Below are positions 34,050 through 41,916 of a stretch of 64,000 bases of DNA, in pieces. Made by a program: the position numbers and the translations under genes. Numbering within the stretch: position 1 is the stretch's first letter; every line of letters begins with the position of its first letter. The notes beneath the pieces are model-generated. The model saw only the letters and a list, made by a program, of their open reading frames with translations, had not been told where the DNA came from and made no database searches. Origin of the DNA: Streptomyces phaeofaciens (GTDB lineage: Bacteria; Actinomycetota; Actinomycetes; Streptomycetales; Streptomycetaceae); the NCBI RefSeq assembly GCF_014648915.1, contig NZ_BMSA01000015.1:62001-126000 (forward strand), in the 5' to 3' direction.

Positions 34050-35573
34050 ATGACCCGTTACGCGGCGCCCGGAACCGAGGGCGCGATCGTCTCCTACCAG
34101 GCGCGCTACGACCACTTCATCGGCGGCGCGTACGTGCCGCCCGCCCGCGGCCGGTACTTCGAGAACCCGTCTCCCGTGAACGGGCAGCCGTTCGCCGAGG
34201 TGGCGCGTGGCACGGCGGAGGACGTGGAACGGGCGCTCGACGCGGCGCACGCGGCCGCGCCGGGCTGGGGCCGTACCTCGGCGACGGAGCGCTCGGACAT
34301 CCTGCTGAAGATCGCCGACCGGATGGAGGCGTATCTGGAGCCGCTCGCCGTCGCGGAGAGCTGGGAGAACGGCAAGCCGGTCCGCGAGACGCTGGCGGCG
34401 GACATCCCCCTGGCCATCGACCACTTCCGCTACTTCGCGGGCGCGGTGCGGGCGCAGGAGGGCGCGCTCAGCGAGGTCGACGACGACACGGTGGCGTACC
34501 ACTTCCACGAGCCGCTCGGGGTCGTGGCGCAGATCATCCCGTGGAACTTCCCGATCCTGATGGCCGCGTGGAAGCTGGCCCCGGCGCTCGCGGCCGGCAA
34601 CGCCGTGGTCATCAAGCCCGCCGAACAGACTCCCGTCTCGCTGCACTACTGGATGAGCCTGATCGCCGACCTGCTGCCGCCGGGCGTGGTGAACATCGTC
34701 AACGGGTTCGGCGAGGAGGCGGGCAAGCCGCTCGCCTCCAGCCCGCGGGTCGCGAAGGTCGCGTTCACGGGCGAGACGTCCACGGGCCGGCTGATCATGC
34801 AGTACGCCGCCGAGAACCTGAAGCCCGTCACGCTGGAGCTCGGGGGCAAGTCGCCGAACATCTTCTTCGACGACGTGTGGGAGAAGGACGACGACCTGCG
34901 CGACAAGGCCCTGGAGGGCTTCACGATGTTCGCGCTGAACCAGGGCGAGGTGTGCACCTGCCCGTCGCGCGGCCTGATCCAGCGCGGCAACTACGGCGAC
35001 TTCCTCCAGGCGGCCGTCGCCCGCACCGAACTGATCAAGCCCGGCCACCCGCTCGACACCGACACGATGATCGGCGCGCAGGCCTCCGGCGAGCAGCTCT
35101 CCAAGATCCTCTCCTACATCGACATCGGCCGGCAGGAGGGCGCCAAGGTCCTCACCGGCGGCGAACGCGCCGAGTACGACGGCGAGTTGAAGGGCGGGTA
35201 CTACGTCCAGCCGACCATCTTCGAGGGCGACAACAGCATGCGCGTCTTCCAGGAGGAGATCTTCGGTCCGGTCGTCTCCGTGGCGTCCTTCGACGACTTC
35301 GACGACGCGATCAAGACCGCCAACGACACGCTGTACGGCCTCGGGGCCGGCGTCTGGACCCGGGACATCAACACGGCCTACCGCGCGGGGCGGGCGATCC
35401 AGGCGGGCCGCGTCTGGACGAACTGCTACCACGCGTACCCGGCACACGCGGCCTTCGGCGGCTACAAGCAGTCGGGGATCGGCCGTGAGACGCACAAGAT
35501 GATGCTGGAGCACTACCAGCAGACGAAGAACCTTCTTGTTTCCTACAGCCCGAAGAAGCTCGGGTTCTTCTAG
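34050..35573 (+). CDS. NAD-dependent aldehyde dehydrogenase
   Basis: A 507-aa ALDH superfamily enzyme oxidising an aldehyde to an acid. Catalytic Glu lies in VTLELGGKSPNIFFDD and catalytic Cys in NQGEVCTCPSRGLIQ. NAD-site motifs PWNFPILMAAWKLAPALAAGN and FTGETSTGRL are intact. It resembles the AldB/ExaC group of acetaldehyde dehydrogenases. GAGGGAGGCTGACC lies before the ATG. Its TAG stop is shared as CTAG with the convergent 98-aa gene; its terminator hairpin lies inside that gene. Confidence 0.95.
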   Translation: MTRYAAPGTEGAIVSYQARYDHFIGGAYVPPARGRYFENPSPVNGQPFAEVARGTAEDVERALDAAHAAAPGWGRTSATERSDILLKIADRMEAYLEPLAVAESWENGKPVRETLAADIPLAIDHFRYFAGAVRAQEGALSEVDDDTVAYHFHEPLGVVAQIIPWNFPILMAAWKLAPALAAGNAVVIKPAEQTPVSLHYWMSLIADLLPPGVVNIVNGFGEEAGKPLASSPRVAKVAFTGETSTGRLIMQYAAENLKPVTLELGGKSPNIFFDDVWEKDDDLRDKALEGFTMFALNQGEVCTCPSRGLIQRGNYGDFLQAAVARTELIKPGHPLDTDTMIGAQASGEQLSKILSYIDIGRQEGAKVLTGGERAEYDGELKGGYYVQPTIFEGDNSMRVFQEEIFGPVVSVASFDDFDDAIKTANDTLYGLGAGVWTRDINTAYRAGRAIQAGRVWTNCYHAYPAHAAFGGYKQSGIGRETHKMMLEHYQQTKNLLVSYSPKKLGFF

Positions 35574-35866
35574 AGCCCGAAGCCGGTTGCCCGGAGGCTT
35601 CCTTGGCCTCCGGGCAACCCGGACGGGTCGACCACCGCGTCGAGGCGCTCCGGGTCGTAGGGGAAGGAGTGGCGGTGCACTCCCGGCCGCCTGATGACGA
35701 TCTCCGTTCTGGGCTTGCGGCCGGTGCCGAACTCCAGCCGGGGTTCCTGCCAGACGTGCAGGCGGTGCGTGTCGCCGAAGCCGAACAGCTCCAGCACCCG
35801 GCCGTCGAAGGTGAGCAGGGTGGTGTCGTTCGCCAGTACCTCTACCTCGTACGGCGGTGTCGTCAT
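35570..35866 (-). CDS. Small hypothetical protein (98 aa)
   Basis: A 98-aa soluble protein, likely a small beta barrel (YEVEVLANDTTLLTFDGRVLELF, HRLHVWQEPRLEFG, KPRTEIVIRRPGVHRHSFPYD) with a flexible glycine-rich tail. No family is recognised. Its start overlaps the stop of the 141-aa gene by 4 bp, so the pair is an operon. The last codons contain the 14-bp inverted repeat that terminates the opposite aldehyde dehydrogenase transcript. Confidence 0.72.
   Translation of the reverse strand: MTTPPYEVEVLANDTTLLTFDGRVLELFGFGDTHRLHVWQEPRLEFGTGRKPRTEIVIRRPGVHRHSFPYDPERLDAVVDPSGLPGGQGSLRATGFGL
35585..35619. terminator. Hairpin embedded in the 3' coding end of the 98-aa gene
   Basis: GGTTGCCCGGAGGC and GCCTCCGGGCAACC form a perfect 14-bp stem over a 7-nt loop (TTCCTTG), starting 12 bp after the aldehyde dehydrogenase stop. 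On the minus strand the same bases encode the last glycine/leucine-rich codons of the 98-aa protein. It therefore serves two functions. Confidence 0.82.
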
Positions 35867-36288
35867 GGCGTCGCTCCGTCTCCCGCGTAGAGGTAGCCGC
35901 CGGGGTCGGCGGGGTCCGCGACCAGCAGTACCTGATCACCGGCGCGGGGGATGCGCAGCTTCGAGACGAGGGTCCGGAGCGTGATCGGGTCGGCGGTGAC
36001 CCCGGTCAGCTGGAGGACCAGGTCGACGACGGGGTCGAAGTTGACCAGCTTGCCGGTGTCGCTGATGGACACGACGACGGCGGGGATCGTCGGTACGCCC
36101 ATGGCGAGCAACTGCCGCACGGTGGACCCGGAGTGGTACGCGCCGAGCGACTGCTGGACTTGGGCGTAGTCCTCTCCGCCGAGTGCCGCACGCGTCATAC
36201 GGCCGTAGAAACCCTTGCCGCCGGCCACCTGCTCCGCGATCCTGGCGGCCTTCTCCTCACGGCTCCTGCGCTTGCCGAAGAATCCCAT
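35863..36288 (-). CDS. Hypothetical protein (141 aa), operon with the 98-aa gene
   Basis: A 141-aa protein of no recognised family. It starts with a basic helix (GFFGKRRSREEKAARIAEQV), then has a helical middle (FYGRMTRAALGGEDYAQVQQSL) and a beta-rich part (TIPAVVVSISDTGKLVNFDPVVDLVLQL, AGDQVLLVADPADPGGYLYAG). There is no membrane segment. It is divergent from the TPR-CHAT operon. A 19-bp element repeated upstream of the DUF3592 gene begins 61 bp before its ATG and reads in the same direction relative to both genes. Confidence 0.75.
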   Translation of the reverse strand: MGFFGKRRSREEKAARIAEQVAGGKGFYGRMTRAALGGEDYAQVQQSLGAYHSGSTVRQLLAMGVPTIPAVVVSISDTGKLVNFDPVVDLVLQLTGVTADPITLRTLVSKLRIPRAGDQVLLVADPADPGGYLYAGDGATP

Positions 36289-36349
36289 GCCGTGTCTGCC
36301 CTTCCGGTCCGTTCTGCCTGGTGGTGTGGACGTTAGAAGGCGGGCGGCG

Positions 36350-36368
36350 CCTACCGATCCCAGGTTCG
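36350..36368. repeat. Left copy of a perfect 19-bp direct repeat
   Basis: CCTACCGATCCCAGGTTCG occurs here and, without mismatch, at 42811-42829. This copy lies in the divergent gap between the 141-aa gene and the CHAT operon. Two identical 19-mers are improbable by chance in 64 kb. It may be a shared regulator site or a repeat left by insertion of the block. Confidence 0.9.
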
Positions 36369-36389
36369 ACCGTCAGTTCCCCCAGCACG

Positions 36390-36395
36390 TACGCT
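36390..36395 (+). promoter_or_regulatory. Candidate -10 for a leaderless CHAT-operon mRNA
   Basis: TACGCT lies six bases before the ATG of the first gene, which has no ribosome site. A weak TTCGAC (36365-36370) overlapping the 19-bp repeat lies 19 bp upstream as a possible -35. Transcription would then start at or near the ATG. Confidence 0.35.
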
Positions 36396-36401
36396 CTGCC
36401 C

Positions 36402-37763
36402 ATGCCGTCCCCGAGCCAGCCGTCGACCGGCGAGCGCCGTCCGCGCGCCATGGTCATCGACAGCGCTTGGCGCGGCCTCGGGCCGGGTCCCCGGGCGCTG
36501 AGCGGGCCCGGTGGCGCGCCGCTGACCCGGACGGTCAAGCTGATCGTGCTGCCGCTGATCGTCCGGCCCGCGCTGCGTCCGGAGCTCGCCGCCGACTTCC
36601 TGGACGCGCGGGAGGCGGAGCAGCTCGACGCGCTGATACGGGAGTCCGGTGCGGTTCTGGAGGCGACGGCACAGTGGTTCGCGCTGCTGAAGAGGACCCG
36701 CCGGGCACTGGGGATCGTGGCGGGCAACCCCCAGGACCTGTACTTCCAGCGGTGCTTCGAGCTGGCGACCGAGCACGGGGCGCCGGGGTCCGGCGCGGAC
36801 GCGGTGGCGAGGGCGGTACTCGAGGACGTCGTGGATGCTTCCGGCGGACGGACCGTGGAGGCGCTGAAGGAGCATCTGGCGGACGCCGCCCGCCGCGCCC
36901 GGCTCGACGCCGAGCTGACAGCGGCGTGGGACGGACGCGAAGCGGTACCGGGCGCCGTCGATACGGGCCCGGCGGCCGAGGTTCTCGACGCCTGCGGTGC
37001 GGCGGGGGCTGATGCGCCGGCCTTCGCCGCCATGGTCCGCGCCGGGCACGGCAGCCTGCTCGGGCGAGCCCTGGGGGCGGCGCACCCGGCCGACGTCTGG
37101 GACCGCGCCGACGTACCCCCGCACCTCGGACTGACCGCGCACCGCGTGCCCCCGCGCCCCGAGGTCGGCCGGAGCGCCTCGACCGCCACACTCCCCGCGC
37201 CGTTGGACCGCACGCTCTTCGAACGGCTTTTCACGGTGCTCCAGGCGTCGCCCCACCGCGAGCGGCTGCCGACCGTGCCGGAGCTCGTCCGGCGGGAGGT
37301 CGGCCGCAGCTGCGCCCCGCTGGGCCTGTACGACGAGAGCCTGCGCGTCACCGTCGTGCTCGGCGGCAGACTCGCGGTGGGCCTCGATCCGCTGGGCGCC
37401 GGGACCTCCGCCGCGGGGTCGACGGCGGCACACCGCATCGTCAACAGCCGCTGGCGACGGGAGGCTTCGGTCCTCCGGGCCCGCAGGATGACCGTCTCCC
37501 CCCGCCCCGACCCGGACGGCGGTGTGCTGAACGCCCTCGCCCAGGACCTGCGCACCCCGTGGGCCGCGTACATGCGGCGCCTCTGGGTACGGCTGCACGG
37601 GCGCGACGTCCGCGACGCGGCACTGCCCGACGCGGCATCGGCCTGGGGCGTGCTCGACGGGGTGGCCCGCTCGGTGATGATGGACCACCGCGCACGAGTC
37701 CGTACGGCACTGCGCGCCCTGTCGGCGGCCGCCGAGCCCGCCGCCGAACCGAGGAGCGCGTGA
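36402..37763 (+). CDS. Unknown-family protein A of the CHAT operon
   Basis: A 453-aa cytosolic protein of unrecognised family. The middle (about 70-200) is helical (FLDAREAEQLDALIRESGAV, QWFALLKRTRRALGIV). The C-terminal half has a conserved-looking helical region (DRTLFERLFTVLQASPHRER, WAAYMRRLWVRLHGRDV) with several arginine/histidine-rich patches. No catalytic motif was found. It is the first gene of a tight four-gene operon. Its stop overlaps the next start by one base (TGATG). The ATG lacks a ribosome site, in keeping with a leaderless transcript. Confidence 0.8.
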   Translation: MPSPSQPSTGERRPRAMVIDSAWRGLGPGPRALSGPGGAPLTRTVKLIVLPLIVRPALRPELAADFLDAREAEQLDALIRESGAVLEATAQWFALLKRTRRALGIVAGNPQDLYFQRCFELATEHGAPGSGADAVARAVLEDVVDASGGRTVEALKEHLADAARRARLDAELTAAWDGREAVPGAVDTGPAAEVLDACGAAGADAPAFAAMVRAGHGSLLGRALGAAHPADVWDRADVPPHLGLTAHRVPPRPEVGRSASTATLPAPLDRTLFERLFTVLQASPHRERLPTVPELVRREVGRSCAPLGLYDESLRVTVVLGGRLAVGLDPLGAGTSAAGSTAAHRIVNSRWRREASVLRARRMTVSPRPDPDGGVLNALAQDLRTPWAAYMRRLWVRLHGRDVRDAALPDAASAWGVLDGVARSVMMDHRARVRTALRALSAAAEPAAEPRSA

Positions 37764-38971
37764 TGCCTGAACGGCGCGATGCCCTCACGCGAGCCGAGGA
37801 CGGCACCGTGCACATCGCGGGACCCTCCGCCGGTCCCGCCTTCACCCGGGCCGTTCTCGAAGTCGCGGGGGCCGTGCTGACCTGGCCCGTCCTCGGCCCA
37901 ACAGGGCTGCCGGCAGCGGAGATCCACGATGTGGGGCAGGCCCAGCAGTGGCTGTGGGCGGTCTACGGCGAGCGTACGGCCGCCGCTGTCGACGCCGTCG
38001 CGCAGGGAACGCCGGCCGCCGAGCTGACACCGCCCGAGCAGCCGACCGCCCTCGCCGAGGCCGCCGCCCGCCTCGCGCTCGGGCACTGGGCGGCCCGCTG
38101 GTGGCCGACGTCGCACCTGGACGGGTTCCCCGCACTCGAACCGGACGTACTGGGGCTGGAGTTGGCAGCGCTCACCCACGAGTGCCAGCAACTGCTGGAC
38201 GAGTCGGGGGAGTTGGAGGGTGCCGCACTGCTGGAGGAGCACCTGGCCGCGCTCGACCCGCTGATCCGCTGGCGGCAGTCGGCGGCCCCGCCTCGCCAAC
38301 TGGACCGTGTCCTGCGGCTGATCGACGACGCGGCCGACAACACCGGGCTGGACGGGGAGGCGCTACGGCGCCTCCGGTCGGCCCTGGAACAGGACCGCAC
38401 GCCGTCCGCCACGCCGATGGACCTCGCCGAACTCCGCGTACCGCGGCAGGAGTTCGCCCTCGCGGCAGGCAGCAGCCTCCGCACCGCGACCGGCCGCGTG
38501 ATCGCCCGGGGCTCGGGGACCAACGACTGGTGCCGCTATCCTCCCGGCTTCGTCGACGCGGCCGAGAACGCCGTGTCCTGGACCGCGTACGCGCTCGGCG
38601 CCGGGCGGCGGATCGAGGTCGAGGTCGTCGCCGACATCGCGGCCCCCGTGGGTGGTGTGCGCCTCGTGGCGGAGGTCCGCGTGGAGGGCAGCCCGCCGAA
38701 CCGCGTTCCGCTGGCCAGGCGGGACGACGTGTGGACCGGCCGGGCGGACCTGGACATCCCGGCCTCGACGACACCGAGCATCGAAGTCGGCGTCCTGCTG
38801 CCGGGGTTCGACCCGGGACCGGGGGCCGAGGGCGGTGCGGCACGTGAGGCGGTACGAGCCCTGGCCCGGCACCGGCTCGGCGTCGCGGCGGCACCGCACG
38901 ACAGCGAGGGCGCACACCCGGACCCGTTCCTCGCCGAGATCGCGGCCGCCGCCGTGGAGGAGGACTTCTAG
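37763..38971 (+). CDS. Unknown-family protein B of the CHAT operon
   Basis: A 402-aa protein of unrecognised family. Residues ~20-220 are helical with W-rich stretches (AQQWLWAVYGERTAAAV, LALGHWAARWWPTSHLDG). Residues ~225-365 look like a beta-sandwich (QEFALAAGSSLRTATGRVI, WCRYPPGFVDAAENAVSW at about 256-273, RIEVEVVADIAAPVGGVRLV). It ends in a flexible acidic tail. ATG 37763 follows GAGGAG. It is coupled to protein A by TGATG and followed 3 bp later by the TPR gene. The distinct two-domain layout makes it a candidate sensor or protease substrate. Confidence 0.8.
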   Translation: MPERRDALTRAEDGTVHIAGPSAGPAFTRAVLEVAGAVLTWPVLGPTGLPAAEIHDVGQAQQWLWAVYGERTAAAVDAVAQGTPAAELTPPEQPTALAEAAARLALGHWAARWWPTSHLDGFPALEPDVLGLELAALTHECQQLLDESGELEGAALLEEHLAALDPLIRWRQSAAPPRQLDRVLRLIDDAADNTGLDGEALRRLRSALEQDRTPSATPMDLAELRVPRQEFALAAGSSLRTATGRVIARGSGTNDWCRYPPGFVDAAENAVSWTAYALGAGRRIEVEVVADIAAPVGGVRLVAEVRVEGSPPNRVPLARRDDVWTGRADLDIPASTTPSIEVGVLLPGFDPGPGAEGGAAREAVRALARHRLGVAAAPHDSEGAHPDPFLAEIAAAAVEEDF

Positions 38972-38974
38972 CCC

Positions 38975-40654
38975 ATGCCGCGAGAACCGCAAGACCCGCG
39001 AGAACCACAGGACCCGCAGGACCCGCAAGACCCGCAAGACACAGCGGAACAGGAAGAGCAGGCGGCGGGGCTCAGCTACGGCGAGCCCTTCGACAGCGGC
39101 TTCGCGCTCGCCGAACGTCATCAACTCACCCCGGATCTCCCGGCAGCGCTGGCCGTCTACGGCGAACTCCTCGCTGTGGCCGAGTCGTTCGAGGACTCCC
39201 CCGACGTACGGCTTCTGCGCGGGCACCTGTTGTCCGACATCGGGACGGTTCGGCTCGCGGCCACGGATCTGCCCGGGGCGGCCCTGTCCATCGGGCGGTC
39301 CCTCGATCTGGTGCGGGGCATCGCGTCCGTGCCGATGGGACCGAACGGCCGCCGGCTGTGGCTGGAGATCCTGCTGAAGACACTGCTGGCCAGGGTCGAA
39401 CTGCTGCGTAGGACGGGGCAGTTCGACCAGGCGCAGGAAGTGCTGGACGAGGCGACGGCCCTGTTGACGGAGTTCGACGACCCCGAGGGGCTGCGCACCG
39501 CCGAGATCGGCCTGAGCCGGGTGCATCTGCTGATGGACCGCAGCGCCTGGGGCGCGGCCGAGGAACTGGCCTCCGCGCTGCTGGCCGACGCGCCGTTGGC
39601 CGAGCCGTATCTTCTGGACTGTCTGGGGGTCGTCTGCGCCTCGACCGTGCGGTTCGAGCAGGCGGAGGACTACTTCGCCCGCGCGGAGGAAGCCTGTCTG
39701 GCGCTGGGCCACCACGCGGGGCGCCACCAGGTTCTCTCCCACCGGGCGTACGCGGCGCTGCAGGAAGGCAACCTGGACCGCGCGGAGGAGTTGTACGCGG
39801 AGGCCGCCGAGATCTTCGAACGGCAGGGCCGGGCCGAGGACCTGGCGGTCTGCGAGCAGGCCCGTGCCGCGATCGCCGCACACCGCGGGGACGCGGCCGG
39901 CGCTGCCGCTCTGACGGCGTCCAGCCTGGCCCGCTTCCAGCAGGTCGGTGCCGCGGTCGCCGCCGCCGACACCATGCTGATGGGCGCCCGGCACGCGTAC
40001 GAGCGGGGCGAGATCGACGAGATGAAGCGGCTCGCCCAGGGCGCGCGGGACGTGTACGAGGAGCGCGGGGTGTACGAGCGGTGCGCCCAGGTGGACCTGA
40101 TGCTCGCGCGAACCCTCGAGGACAACCTGAACCGGACCGACCACGGCGTCCACGAACGTACCTCGATCGCGGCCGCGCTCTCCCTCGCCCTGCCCGCCGC
40201 CCTGGCGCTGGAAGCGGCCCGCTACGACTTCGCCACCGCTCACGCCCGCAGCCAGTGGCTCCAACTGGCCGACGAAGCGATGCAGTTGGTCTTCCGCCTG
40301 GCCCTCCGCAGCAACGACCAGGGGTTGATCTTCGAGCTGGTGGAGCACCGGTGCGCGGGCGCCGCCCTGGCGCTGAGCCGTACCTCCACGGCCGGCAGGG
40401 CGGCGGCGGACTTCCCGGACGCCGCCATGAAGACGTACGCCCCCGATGACGACGCTCCCCTGGCGCTGGGCGGCATCGCGGCGGAGGCCGCCTCCTCCGT
40501 CGGTCTGCGGGTCGCACCGCCACCGAAGATCGTGATGTCGGCGGAGGCGGGCGGCCGTACGGCGCTCCAGGAGTACGTCCAGGCAGCCGAGTTCCGCTAT
40601 CACCGGCGGATCGTGAGCGAGGAAGAGGTGCCGTTCTGTCCGCCGACGCTCTGA
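38975..40654 (+). CDS. TPR-repeat protein of the CHAT operon
   Basis: A 559-aa protein. Residues 1-25 are a low-complexity repeat (REPQDP and QDPQDP units from a short DNA repeat). Residues ~50-430 hold roughly ten tetratricopeptide-like helix pairs (DLPAALAVYGELLAVAESF, RTGQFDQAQEVLDEATALL, VRFEQAEDYFARAEEACLAL, GNLDRAEELYAEAAEIFERQ). The last ~100 residues (LVEHRCAGAALALSRTSTA onward) are non-TPR. TPR arrays commonly hold or gate CHAT proteases. It stands three bases after gene B and 17 bp before the CHAT gene in another frame. Confidence 0.9.
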   Translation: MPREPQDPREPQDPQDPQDPQDTAEQEEQAAGLSYGEPFDSGFALAERHQLTPDLPAALAVYGELLAVAESFEDSPDVRLLRGHLLSDIGTVRLAATDLPGAALSIGRSLDLVRGIASVPMGPNGRRLWLEILLKTLLARVELLRRTGQFDQAQEVLDEATALLTEFDDPEGLRTAEIGLSRVHLLMDRSAWGAAEELASALLADAPLAEPYLLDCLGVVCASTVRFEQAEDYFARAEEACLALGHHAGRHQVLSHRAYAALQEGNLDRAEELYAEAAEIFERQGRAEDLAVCEQARAAIAAHRGDAAGAAALTASSLARFQQVGAAVAAADTMLMGARHAYERGEIDEMKRLAQGARDVYEERGVYERCAQVDLMLARTLEDNLNRTDHGVHERTSIAAALSLALPAALALEAARYDFATAHARSQWLQLADEAMQLVFRLALRSNDQGLIFELVEHRCAGAALALSRTSTAGRAAADFPDAAMKTYAPDDDAPLALGGIAAEAASSVGLRVAPPPKIVMSAEAGGRTALQEYVQAAEFRYHRRIVSEEEVPFCPPTL

Positions 40655-40671
40655 CCGGCCCGAACCGTCCG

Positions 40672-41916
40672 GTGGTCCAGGTCCGCCTCGCCGACGCCGG
40701 TGACCTGCACATGACCTGGACCTGGGCCCGTGGGGCCCAGGGCTTCGGCACCGGGTACACCCCGGGGCCGGACGTGGACGAGGCCGTCCGCGCGCTGGCC
40801 GCCGAACTGCCGGGCGGGGGCGCGGAAGGCATGCGGCGCGCTTTCGAGTCCGGCGCGCTGGCCACGTACGAGGACGAGCGCCGTCTCTCCCGCATGCTGG
40901 CCGAGGTGCTGTGGCCGTCGGGCCTTACCGACCAGATCCGCCAGGTGTCCGCCCACCTGGGCCGTCCGCTGATGCGGCTCCAGCCGTCGCCCCGGGTCGC
41001 CCAGGTCCCCTGGGAGCTGCTCGCCGTGGACGGTGACGACAGCGACGTACGGCTGATCGACCTCGTGGACATCGCCACCACGGCACCGGCATCGCTACGC
41101 CGGGCAGGGACCACCCCGGCCGGTCAGGACCCGGACTCGGACGCCGTGATTCTCGTCCTGGACCCCCGCGTCCCCGGCTTCCGCGCCGACTCCCCGCTCG
41201 GCTCGGTCCTGGGGCGGCCCGGCTCGGACCCGGCGCTGCTGTCCCTCGTGCGGCGCAGGCTCGACGCGGGCAGTGTCGTACCGTCCGTCGCCACCCCCGC
41301 CGAGGCCTTCCGCCGCACCGACCTCGACCGCGACCGGCTCGGCGAGGCGCTGCGCAAGGGCGCCAAGCGCCTGATGTACGTCGGTCACGTCAGCGGCGCC
41401 CCCGTCGAGGGCGGGCAGAGCGAGGACGTCACCCTCCATCTGTGCTGCGGCCCGCAGACCACGGGGATGAGCGAATTGGTGCGTACCCACCGCCCGTTGT
41501 CCGCCAAGGACCTTCTCCTGGGCACGCTCCCGCTGCGCGCGGACGGCGTGCCGGGCGCTCGACTCTGGCCCGCGCCGCCGCGCGTCGCGCTGATCGCCTG
41601 CGAGAGCGGCGGCGATCTCCGCTTCGCCGAGTCCTTCGGCCTGGCGGCGGCGATGATCCACAATGGCGCCCACCTGGTCACCGCCACCCGCTGGGTGCTC
41701 CCCACCAGCTTCGCCTTCCACCGCCTGGCCGGTCTGCCGGAGTCCGTACGGCCACTCACGGAGGCCGTGGTCGCCGTGGACGCGGCCCATGAGGACCACG
41801 ACCCGGTCCGCCATCTCGGCGCCTGGCAGCGACAGCAGCTCGACCGGTGGCGTGCCGACGGCCGGATCGAGCACGCGCCCCTCCTCTGGGCGGCCCTGAC
41901 CTGCATCGTCAGGTGA
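40672..41916 (+). CDS. CHAT-domain (caspase-like) protease
   Basis: A 414-aa stand-alone CHAT protein. The first ~150 residues are a helical/beta pro-region with QPSPRVAQVPWELLAV at the entry of the protease fold. The catalytic His239 lies in LMYVGHVSG and Cys310 in VALIACESGG, the two CHAT caspase-dyad motifs. A later segment (GAHLVTATRWVLPTSFAFH) matches the usual beta-strand after the Cys. It should cleave unknown target proteins when released by the TPR partner. The GTG start is the earliest possible and lacks a ribosome site, so translation may be coupled to the TPR gene. Confidence 0.9.
   Translation: MVQVRLADAGDLHMTWTWARGAQGFGTGYTPGPDVDEAVRALAAELPGGGAEGMRRAFESGALATYEDERRLSRMLAEVLWPSGLTDQIRQVSAHLGRPLMRLQPSPRVAQVPWELLAVDGDDSDVRLIDLVDIATTAPASLRRAGTTPAGQDPDSDAVILVLDPRVPGFRADSPLGSVLGRPGSDPALLSLVRRRLDAGSVVPSVATPAEAFRRTDLDRDRLGEALRKGAKRLMYVGHVSGAPVEGGQSEDVTLHLCCGPQTTGMSELVRTHRPLSAKDLLLGTLPLRADGVPGARLWPAPPRVALIACESGGDLRFAESFGLAAAMIHNGAHLVTATRWVLPTSFAFHRLAGLPESVRPLTEAVVAVDAAHEDHDPVRHLGAWQRQQLDRWRADGRIEHAPLLWAALTCIVR

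Noticed and set aside
38975..41916. Type III-E (gRAMP/Craspase) system suggested by TPR-CHAT
   Set aside because: There is no Cas7-type protein, no CRISPR array and no adaptation gene nearby. Only the TPR and CHAT parts are shared.
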